NCBI GenBank assembly: GCA_012798145.1
Contig: JAAZNT010000090.1
Span: forward strand, 1-5,189
DNA: 5,189 nt
DNA from: Thermoanaerobaculaceae bacterium
GTDB taxonomy: Bacteria > Acidobacteriota > UBA4820
Reading direction: 5' to 3'
Shown: one piece after another, positions 1-5,189 of the stretch
Numbering within the stretch: the stretch's first letter is position 1
Layout: the number at the start of each line of letters is the position of its first letter
Program-made: the position numbers and the translations under genes
The notes under the pieces: model-generated
What the model was told of the DNA's origin: nothing
The model's input: only the letters and a program-made list of their open reading frames with translations
Databases searched by the model: none

Positions 1-643
1 AAATACCTGCGTTACCTGAATAAAAAATCCCAATATCTTGCCCGTTACTTGCTGTTTCCAAAATTTTTTGATCAAAACCGCTGGGAAAAATCTCTTGCTC
101 TGGAGTCAAAATAAAGGGTTTATTGAAAGAAAAAACTGGAAGAGAAAAGTAATGGGTTTCTGTGCACTGCGTTGAACATTCGCCTGCTGATGTCGTGTAA
201 TAAAATGTAACTCCAAAGTCAATAAATTCGTTACAGGGAGCATCTTGAGAAACCTCAATTATAAATGGGTCAAAATTAGTTGCTGTCGTTCCGGGATTTA
301 TGGGGCAACTATATCTCACACCAATAATTCCATCATAACAGTTTGGATTTATAACATTGACATAGGGACTGTACTCAAACACTATCCCATAAAGATTTGT
401 GATTGAATAATTGGTCTGGTTTTTAATTTCAATATCAAGCCGAACTCTTTCTCCGGGAGAAAGAGCACCGTCAAGGTTGCCCTTTATCTCAAAATTGCCA
501 AAATTGGGGTGGCAGTACAATATGTAATTGCCGTCATCAATGGTTGTTTCAGTTATAAGAAGATTTTGAGCACATAAGTTAAAACTGCCTAAAACCACAA
601 CCGTAAATGTAAGAAAAAGAACAAAACAATTTATTCTTTTCAT
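1..643 (-). CDS. Secreted protein with Ig-like beta-sandwich domain, partial (C-terminus beyond left edge)
   Basis: I do not recognise this as a named gene. The frame is open from an ATG at 643-641 to the left edge, giving 214 residues. A GGAGG ribosome site lies at 654-650, six bases before the ATG. Residues 1-25 look like a Sec signal peptide: K2 and R3, a hydrophobic core at 7-18, and likely cleavage after A25 (LCA|Q). It is not a good lipobox although C24 is present. Residues about 56-170 resemble the beta-sandwich modules of secreted bacterial proteins and peptidases that carry a 'G-x-L-x-P-G-E-x-V-x-L-x-I-x-I-x-N' opening strand (here G59 to N75) and a later 'PFIIEVS' strand (126-132). 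The mature part has six cysteines (44, 102, 113, 137, 156, 160), which suggests disulfides and an extracytoplasmic location. It is divergently oriented to fumC and shares its control region. The function is unknown; a surface protein or the accessory domain of a secreted enzyme are both possible. Confidence 0.85.
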   Translation of the reverse strand, partial: MKRINCFVLFLTFTVVVLGSFNLCAQNLLITETTIDDGNYILYCHPNFGNFEIKGNLDGALSPGERVRLDIEIKNQTNYSITNLYGIVFEYSPYVNVINPNCYDGIIGVRYSCPINPGTTATNFDPFIIEVSQDAPCNEFIDFGVTFYYTTSAGECSTQCTETHYFSLPVFSFNKPFILTPEQEIFPSGFDQKILETASNGQDIGIFYSGNAGI

Positions 644-655
644 CTCAAACCTCCA

Positions 656-701
656 TACAAAACACCTTACAATTATAATATAATACTTTTTAGCAATAAT
701 C
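656..701. promoter_or_regulatory. Divergent promoter region, AT-rich
   Basis: The 101-base gap between the two divergent start codons contains a very AT-rich block. On the plus strand there are two overlapping perfect TATAAT hexamers (674-679 and 679-684), which could serve as -10 boxes for fumC. No convincing -35 lies 16-18 bases upstream. On the minus strand TATAAT (677-672) and TATATT (682-677) could serve the secreted-protein gene. TTGCTA (696-691) is the only -35-like hexamer there, and its 13-base spacing to TATAAT is too short. Runs of A and T make chance matches likely, so the individual boxes are tentative. That this gap holds promoters for both genes follows from gene orientation. 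Confidence 0.45.
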
Positions 702-703
702 TC

Positions 704-719
704 TGTGATATTCATCACA
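704..719. promoter_or_regulatory. Crp/Fnr-family operator, TGTGA-N6-TCACA
   Basis: The sequence TGTGATATTCATCACA has perfectly symmetric 6-base arms (TGTGAT / ATCACA) around 4 central bases. It matches the classical Crp consensus TGTGA-N6-TCACA exactly. Related Crp/Fnr-family regulators (Fnr-like, Dnr-like, HcpR-like) bind similar dyads, so the sequence alone does not name the protein. The centre (711.5) lies 33 bases before the fumC ATG and downstream of the plus-strand -10 candidates, a position expected for repression of fumC. For the opposite gene the centre falls about 41-47 bases upstream of the start site predicted from its -10 candidates, close to the class II activator position. No regulator gene is in the window. 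Confidence 0.6.
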
Positions 720-744
720 TTTTTGGTTTTTTAGGAGTTAGCAG

Positions 745-2130
745 ATGGCGAAAAGGTGGGAAAAAGATTCTTTTGGCAGAGTAAGAATTGACGATGCAAA
801 ATATTATGGAATCAATACTTTTAGGGCGCTTGAAAATTTTCGGATAAGCGGAATTGCAGTTCCGATTGAAATAATTAAGGCAATAGCTCTTATCAAGCTT
901 GCCTACTGCAAAAGTCATCTTAAAAAAAGAACGATTGAAAGCAAAAAAGCAAGCGCAATAATAAAAGCGGCAAAAGAGGTGTTGAGCGGGAAATTTGACC
1001 AAGAATTTTTGGCTGATGTTTTTCAAACTGGTTCTGGAACATCAACGAATATGAATGTCAATGAAGTCATTGCCAACAGAGCGGTTGAAATTCTTGGGGG
1101 AAAGAAGGGAGACAAGAATATCGTACATCCCAACGATGATGTCAATAAGGGACAGTCGTCCAACGATGTCTTTCCTTCATCCATTCAAATTGCGCTCTTA
1201 ATTCAAATTAGAAAAAAACTGACGCCCGCTTTAAAGAAATTGAAAAAGGCACTTTCAAAAAAAAGCAATGAATTCAAGAATATTTCAAAGGCAGGGAGAA
1301 CACATCTTATGGACGCACTGCCTATAACTTTGGGGGATGAATTTTCCGCTTATTCATCTCAAATAAAGCATTCAATTGATGCCATAGAAGTTTGTGAAAA
1401 AGAACTGCTTTTTCTTCCTCTCGGCGGAACAGCAGTTGGTAGCGGGTTTGGAACTTCCAGAGATGTTTCCAGACAAGCCATAAACTTTATAAACAAGGAA
1501 ACGAAAATAAAATTTAAGCAAGCAGAAAATCTTTACGAAGGACTTGGCGCAAAAGAAAATCTTTTGCATTTTAGTTCTGCGCTTAAAAGGACAGCTGTTG
1601 CGCTTATGAAAATATGCGAGGATTTAAGATTGATGGCTTCGGGTCCAAAGTGCGGTTTATCTGAGGTTTCTCTTCCTGAACTTCAGGCGGGATCAAGCAT
1701 AATGGCGGGGAAAGTCAACCCTGTTATTCTTGAGATGACACAAATGGTTTGTGCAGAAATTATCGGTTTTGATTCTGCAAACACTATTTGCGCTATGGGC
1801 GGTAGGTTAGAATTGAATGTGATGATGCCGCTTTTGTCTTTTAATCTTATTTTTGGAACTAAGGTTCTTTCAAATACGGCTGAAACTTTGGCAGAAAAAT
1901 GTGTTCAAGGAATAGTTGCAAACCAAAAAAAATGCGAATATTACGCCGAATCTACTCCTTCAATTGTAACTTTTCTTCAGCCCTATGTAGGTTATGACAA
2001 GGCTTCTTTGCTCTACAAGGAAGCAGTTGAAAAAAACATCTCCATAAGGAATTTGATAATTGAAAAGAGACTTATGTCTGAAAGAGAAATTTCAGAAATA
2101 TTTGATTTTTATAGGAAAAAGAAAAAATAA
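745..2130 (+). CDS. fumC: Class II fumarate hydratase (fumarase C)
   Basis: This enzyme reversibly hydrates fumarate to L-malate in the cytoplasm as an iron-independent homotetramer. The 461 residues match the usual FumC length (E. coli FumC, 467). The ATG at 745 has an AGGAG site at 733-737, seven bases upstream, and the N-terminus has the family 'E-x-DS-x-G ... YYG ... RALENF' layout (residues 6-32). Active-site elements are in place: S97-G-T99 with NMNVNEV (102-108), HPND (128-131), SSN (138-140), GRTHL with T186 and H187, LGGTAVG (226-232), and the fumarate-lyase signature at 316-325 with S317, S318, K323 and N325. The signature has alanine (A321) where family members usually have proline. 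Some stretches (LPELQAGSS at 310-318; the SIRNLIIEKRLMSE segment near 433) read more like aspartate ammonia-lyase. DSFG, HPNDDVN, GRTHL, LGGTAVG and GYDKA are fumarase-like, so fumarase is preferred. The C-terminus is lysine-rich. Confidence 0.85.
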   Translation: MAKRWEKDSFGRVRIDDAKYYGINTFRALENFRISGIAVPIEIIKAIALIKLAYCKSHLKKRTIESKKASAIIKAAKEVLSGKFDQEFLADVFQTGSGTSTNMNVNEVIANRAVEILGGKKGDKNIVHPNDDVNKGQSSNDVFPSSIQIALLIQIRKKLTPALKKLKKALSKKSNEFKNISKAGRTHLMDALPITLGDEFSAYSSQIKHSIDAIEVCEKELLFLPLGGTAVGSGFGTSRDVSRQAINFINKETKIKFKQAENLYEGLGAKENLLHFSSALKRTAVALMKICEDLRLMASGPKCGLSEVSLPELQAGSSIMAGKVNPVILEMTQMVCAEIIGFDSANTICAMGGRLELNVMMPLLSFNLIFGTKVLSNTAETLAEKCVQGIVANQKKCEYYAESTPSIVTFLQPYVGYDKASLLYKEAVEKNISIRNLIIEKRLMSEREISEIFDFYRKKKK

Positions 2131-2160
2131 ACCCAAATTTGTTAATAGAATAAATTTTTC

Positions 2161-2345
2161 TAACGACTTTCATTAGAGAAAATGGAAGATAACAAACTAA
2201 ACAATCGGCAGGCAGTTTGCCTTCGGCAACCTGTAGTAAATGGCTTCGCCATTTCCAGCCTGCCAAAAGTTCATCAATCTCTTTTAAATCATCAAACGAG
2301 TGACTTATCTTCCATTTTCCCTAAGCAATCTCTAATCGCTTGTTA
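2161..2345. repeat. Long interrupted inverted repeat in the convergent intergenic gap
   Basis: A perfect 15-bp inverted pair, GAAAATGGAAGATAA at 2178-2192 and its complement at 2305-2319, is extended outward by ATTAGAGA (2172-2179) pairing with TCTCTAAT (2329-2336). TAAC (2161-2164) may also pair with GTTA (2342-2345). The right arm carries about nine extra bases (2320-2328) that would bulge out. The arms enclose a second, GC-richer palindrome at 2207-2264 and an unpaired stretch at 2265-2304 with a 7-base direct repeat TCATCAA (2271-2277, 2289-2295). The whole gap 2131-2376 holds no supportable gene. The layout fits a small non-autonomous element (MITE-like or REP-like) or a structured transcript end. 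No flanking target duplication is obvious, and copy number elsewhere cannot be judged from one copy. Confidence 0.6.
2207..2264. terminator. Three-way-junction palindrome, possible bidirectional transcript end
   Basis: GGCAGGC (2207-2213) pairs with GCCTGCC (2258-2264) and closes over two hairpins. One is TTGCC-TTC-GGCAA (2217-2229, 5-bp stem). The other is AAATGGC-TTC-GCCATTT (2238-2254, 7-bp stem). Both have the same TTC loop. CAGG (2209-2212) can pair instead with CCTG (2230-2233), giving an alternative fold. It lies between the convergent ends of fumC and the glmS operon, where termination is expected. On the minus strand the closing stem is followed by a T-rich but interrupted run (GATTGTTTAGTTTGTT, 2206-2191). 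On the plus strand no T run follows. The structure is clear. The terminator role is inferred, and it may simply be the core of a repeat element. Confidence 0.4.
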
Positions 2346-2376
2346 AAGTATTTTTAATGATAAATCTGGACAAAAT

Positions 2377-3462
2377 CTATTTTTTTTCAACAAGTTTATA
2401 TATGGTGTCCTTTTGCACTGAATCAAGGTGCTTACTTGCTTCAAAAAGAAGAAAAGAGAGCAAATTGTCAAGCGCGGATGACAAAATTTTTAATCTTTTA
2501 TCCTGCGGGAAATCTGCAACATTTGCCATTAAAACAGTTCCCGGCAGGTGTCCTCTTGCGTCAAAAAGGGGACCTTCAAGAACTGGCTCATTGACCTGAT
2601 TTTTAATGTCATCAAACAGATTCTGCCTCTCCTTCGGGGAAATCTTTTCTCCCAAAGCGTTCCACAATTCTCCGAAAATCCTGTTGTATTTCTCAATAAG
2701 TGCTTCTATTGCGTTGACATCTTCAATGTCTTCTTCTTGAGAAACTACGCTGCCGGGAATATATATGTATCTTGCGAGCAAAAGGGACATAAGGATTCTT
2801 AAAGTTTCAAACTCTTCAAGTGAGGAGACATGAACAATATCTCTGATGTTTCTTTTACCATCGACAAGATTCATAATCTCAATTTCACCTTCCTGAAATT
2901 TTACTTGATTGTCTCTGAATTCGGGAGGAACAGGCGTTGGAACCACAGTATCGTCGGGAATCAGTTCCTTGATTCTTGGCCATTCATCTAATCTCCTGAT
3001 TCCCTCCATAATTATATTTGTGGTTGTTGTTGAAAGTTTAATTTTTTCTTCAGTTGCCTCTTCCTTCTCTTCAAAGTAGAATACGCCTTCAGAAAGAGAA
3101 AAAATCCCGTAAACTATCTCTAAGACCTGATTCTTTACTGCCCACCATAATTGTTTTGGAGTAAGTATTCCCATCTGGACAAGTATTTTGCCCTGTCTTT
3201 TTCCGGGTTCAACAAGCATCCCCGATTTCATATTTTGCTCCTGAGTTATCTTGCCGTGTCTGACAAGAAAACTGCCGAGAGATTCATCGGGATGGGTTGA
3301 ATTGGCAAAAACAAGTTCCCCCTTTTCCCAGTATAGTTTTCTGGTGATATTTTGAGATTCCACAGTCAAAACGCCGCTTTTTTTTATCATTCCGATGAAG
3401 GTTAAAAGGTCGGGAACAGTGACAGATTTCAATTTTCCCTGAAACGCTATCTCTTTTGCCAC
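2377..3462 (-). CDS. DUF4388 (PatA N-terminal-like) domain protein
   Basis: The 361-residue protein has no signal peptide or membrane segment, so it should be cytoplasmic. Residues about 4-160 fit the DUF4388/PatA-N fold: the opening 'F-x-G-x-L-x-x-V-x-x-x-DLLTFI' (7-23), 'SGVLTV' (29-34), 'KGELVFA' (47-53), then 'MGILTPKQLWWAVKNQ' and 'EGVFYFEE' (97-132). Residues about 183-237 look like a small winged-helix-type module (EGEIEIMNLVDGKRNIRDIV ... LLARYIYI). An acidic linker (243-249) leads to a helical C-terminal region I do not recognise (250-361), with a GPLFDARGHLPGTVL turn at 297-311. In known proteins DUF4388 accompanies two-component, motility and polarity functions; no catalytic motif is visible here. 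The start is GTG at 3462-3460, one base after the glmS TAA, so the gene is almost certainly cotranscribed and translationally coupled with glmS. The stop is TAG at 2379-2377. The exact role is unknown. Confidence 0.8.
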   Translation of the reverse strand: MAKEIAFQGKLKSVTVPDLLTFIGMIKKSGVLTVESQNITRKLYWEKGELVFANSTHPDESLGSFLVRHGKITQEQNMKSGMLVEPGKRQGKILVQMGILTPKQLWWAVKNQVLEIVYGIFSLSEGVFYFEEKEEATEEKIKLSTTTTNIIMEGIRRLDEWPRIKELIPDDTVVPTPVPPEFRDNQVKFQEGEIEIMNLVDGKRNIRDIVHVSSLEEFETLRILMSLLLARYIYIPGSVVSQEEDIEDVNAIEALIEKYNRIFGELWNALGEKISPKERQNLFDDIKNQVNEPVLEGPLFDARGHLPGTVLMANVADFPQDKRLKILSSALDNLLSFLLFEASKHLDSVQKDTIYKLVEKK

Positions 3463-3473
3463 TTTAATCCACC
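3460..3473 (-). promoter_or_regulatory. Translational-coupling junction, glmS stop to GTG start
   Basis: On the minus strand the end of glmS reads GGTGGATTAAAGTG. The last glmS codons and TAA (3466-3464) are followed by one base and then the GTG start of the DUF4388 gene. The only ribosome-site-like string, GGTGGA (3473-3468), sits inside the glmS coding end, five bases before the GTG. A weak internal site, a non-ATG start and one-base spacing together imply that translation of the second gene depends on ribosomes finishing glmS. Confidence 0.65.
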
Positions 3474-5189
3474 GTTAATGTTTTGCTTAAATTCCTTGGA
3501 AAATCTGGGTCAAAACCTTTCTCAATGCTTGCATAATAGGCAAGAAGTTGCAACGGAATTACTGAAACAAGCGGGAAAAAGAGGTTGTCGCAATCAGGTA
3601 TAGGAATTATTTTCTTGGAATTAAGTTTCAATCTCTCATCTTCGCTTGAAATTACAATTGTGCTTCCTCCTCTACAGGAGACTTCATTTATTCCGCTTAA
3701 TGCCACAGGAATATCTTCTTTGGAAACAACAAAAATAACAGGATATTTTTCTTTAACTGAGGAAAGCGGTCCGTGTTTGAACTCTGTTGAAAGCATCCCC
3801 TCGCAATGAGAGTAGGTCACCTCTTTTATTTTGAGCGCTCCTTCGAGAGCGATAGGATAAGTGAACCCATAACCAAGGCAGTAATATTCGTCGTAATTTT
3901 TTATAAGAGGAATTAAATCTTTTACAATTTTTTCTGATTCAAGGATTGCCTTCTCAATTGCTTTTGGGAAATCCTTCAGGCGATCCTTTTCAGCGTTGCT
4001 CATCTTAAGAGAAAGGTATAGGAAAATCAGTGCCTGGTTTGTAAAAGTTTTTGTGGCAGGAACTGAAATCTCATATCCGCAGGCAAGCGGGAGGTAGACA
4101 TCGCTCAATTTCATAAGCGTTGAGCCAAGAACATTGACGATTCCCAAAACCTGCATCTTCTTTTCTTTTGCAAATTCAACAGCGCGCAGGACATCTTTTG
4201 TTTCGCCGCTTTGACTTACAAAAACCCCGACATCCCTTTCGTCAACTGTTGGAAGATACTGCGGAACGAACTGTGGGGCAAGAACAGGAATAACACTTCT
4301 TTTTGAATACTGGGCAAAAGATACTGCTCCAAAAAGGCAGGCGTGATAACTTGTTCCGCACCCGATGAAGTAAATGTTTCTTGCTTTCCTTAGTTTTTCA
4401 ACAAATTTATCAACGAGCGGGCTTGCATTTAAAAGGTGGAGAAGATCTGATGAAACTTTTGGCTGTTCATATATCTCTTTAATCATAAAGTGGGGGAAGC
4501 CACCTTTTTTTGCACTCTCCATCTCTTCCTTTATCTCCTCACATTCCCTTTCAACGATTTCCCCGTCATCGATTCTTTTTATAGTCACCTTTTCTTGCTC
4601 TAAAATTGCCATCTCCCCATCTTCAATTCTTATTATCCTTCTTGTCAAGAAAAGTAGGGAGGGAAGGTCTGAAGAAACATAATTGCCTCCATTTCCGATG
4701 CCGACAACAAGCCCTGAGCCCTTTTTTACGGCGTAAATTTTTTTCTCACCTTTCCTCGCGACAAGGAATGCATAATCACCTTCAAGAAGCGTGGTGGCTT
4801 TTCTCACCGCTTCTTCAGTTGCAAATCCTTTTTTTATGAAATATTCCACAGAGTGAACGCAGGACTCTCCATCATTTGTTGATCTTACAACCATTCCCTC
4901 TTTTATAAACATTTCTCTCAACTGGATGTTGTTGACTACATTTCCGTTGTGAGCGCCTACAAGGTTTTTTTCTGAATCAAAGTGCGGTTGAGCGTTTGCT
5001 TGGGAAGGGGCTCCGAATGTTGCCCATCGTAACTGCGCTATGCCTAAAAAACCTTTCATCTCAGAAAAGGAAAGTTTTTTAGCCACCTCTTCAACCTTCC
5101 CAACATCTTTTCGTAAATCAATTTCCCATTTTTCATTTATTGTGGCGCACCCGACTGAGTCATAACCTCTGTATGAAAGTCTTTTGCAC
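3464..5189 (-). CDS. glmS: Glutamine--fructose-6-phosphate aminotransferase (isomerizing), partial at N-terminus
   Basis: The enzyme converts fructose-6-phosphate and glutamine to glucosamine-6-phosphate, the first step towards UDP-GlcNAc. The window shows 574 residues; by alignment with E. coli GlmS, residue 1 here is about residue 20, so Cys1 and the start lie roughly 60 bases past the right edge. Order: RGYDS (7-11), glutaminase domain to about 225, the MIKEIYEQP linker (235-243), then two SIS domains. Sugar-site motifs are intact: GCGTSYH (276-282), SQSGET (325-330), ATKTF (378-382), K453 and E456 in ALKIKE, H472 in KHGP, and C-terminal K569 in PRNLSKTLTVD. In the glutaminase domain the equivalents of R26, R73, W74, N98, G99 and D123 are present. 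However, the usual GIGHTRWATHG...NAHPH reads GIAQLRWATFG...NAQPH, losing three histidines. A GTG at 5086 is internal, not the start, because family sequence continues upstream. TAA stop at 3466-3464. Confidence 0.93.
   Translation of the reverse strand, partial: CKRLSYRGYDSVGCATINEKWEIDLRKDVGKVEEVAKKLSFSEMKGFLGIAQLRWATFGAPSQANAQPHFDSEKNLVGAHNGNVVNNIQLREMFIKEGMVVRSTNDGESCVHSVEYFIKKGFATEEAVRKATTLLEGDYAFLVARKGEKKIYAVKKGSGLVVGIGNGGNYVSSDLPSLLFLTRRIIRIEDGEMAILEQEKVTIKRIDDGEIVERECEEIKEEMESAKKGGFPHFMIKEIYEQPKVSSDLLHLLNASPLVDKFVEKLRKARNIYFIGCGTSYHACLFGAVSFAQYSKRSVIPVLAPQFVPQYLPTVDERDVGVFVSQSGETKDVLRAVEFAKEKKMQVLGIVNVLGSTLMKLSDVYLPLACGYEISVPATKTFTNQALIFLYLSLKMSNAEKDRLKDFPKAIEKAILESEKIVKDLIPLIKNYDEYYCLGYGFTYPIALEGALKIKEVTYSHCEGMLSTEFKHGPLSSVKEKYPVIFVVSKEDIPVALSGINEVSCRGGSTIVISSEDERLKLNSKKIIPIPDCDNLFFPLVSVIPLQLLAYYASIEKGFDPDFPRNLSKTLTVD

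Noticed and set aside
715..1026. Minus-strand 103-codon open frame opposite the 5' end of fumC
   Set aside because: It is the antisense shadow of the conserved FumC N-terminus. Its composition (rich in F, K, C and S) is typical of a reverse complement.
2135..2160. AAATTT...AAATTT stem followed by TTTC just after the fumC stop, as a fumC terminator
   Set aside because: The stem is six A/T pairs only with an 11-base loop, so it is too weak for an intrinsic terminator and is expected by chance in AT-rich sequence.
2207..2264. Cloverleaf-like fold as a tRNA
   Set aside because: There are only two arms, no acceptor or CCA-like end, no T-arm GTTC motif and no anticodon arm. The length is also too short.
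2072..2266. Minus-strand 64-codon open frame across the fumC tail and the palindrome
   Set aside because: It overlaps fumC antisense, begins inside the palindrome and has no family resemblance. It is a by-product of the repeat.
2357..2802. Plus-strand open frames opposite the DUF4388 gene
   Set aside because: These are antisense shadows of a well-supported coding frame, without ribosome sites or recognisable protein features.
5084..5086. GTG at 5086-5084 as the glmS start codon
   Set aside because: The same frame continues upstream with 34 more residues including the conserved RGYDS motif, and GlmS must begin at a catalytic Cys1 further upstream. The gene is cut by the window edge.
5100..5189. 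glmS ribozyme or other leader riboswitch for glmS
   Set aside because: The sequence here is still coding. Any leader lies beyond the right edge and cannot be judged.

Overview
The window is AT-rich bacterial DNA with four protein genes: one secreted protein (partial, minus strand), a class II fumarase (plus strand), and a two-gene minus-strand operon of glucosamine-6-phosphate synthase (partial) followed by a DUF4388-type protein. The sequence alone does not fix the taxon. The low GC, the DUF4388 protein and the secreted 'PGE'-type beta-sandwich protein would fit an uncultivated or anaerobic Gram-negative-type lineage. That placement is inference.

Layout. Positions 1-643 (minus) hold the N-terminal 214 residues of a secreted, cysteine-containing protein that runs off the left edge. 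Positions 644-744 are a divergent intergenic region with AT-rich promoter-like sequence and a clear 16-bp Crp/Fnr-family palindrome. Positions 745-2130 (plus) are fumC, complete. Positions 2131-2376 lie between convergent genes and carry no gene. This gap holds a nested palindrome: long outer inverted arms around a compact pair of hairpins closed by a 7-bp stem. Positions 2377-3462 (minus) are the DUF4388 gene, which starts one base after the glmS stop. Positions 3464-5189 (minus) are glmS, complete at its C-terminus but missing about its first 20 residues beyond the right edge.

How the parts work together. GlmS makes glucosamine-6-phosphate, the entry point to UDP-GlcNAc, peptidoglycan and LPS. 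The tightly coupled DUF4388 protein is a probable non-enzymatic regulatory or scaffold protein, which hints at a link between amino-sugar supply and a signalling, polarity or surface function. Fumarase serves central carbon metabolism (TCA cycle, or fumarate metabolism in anaerobes). The Crp/Fnr-like site between fumC and the secreted-protein gene is a plausible redox or carbon control point. No new defence or mobile system was found. The points most worth a second look are the altered glutaminase motif of GlmS, the nested palindrome, and the operator.
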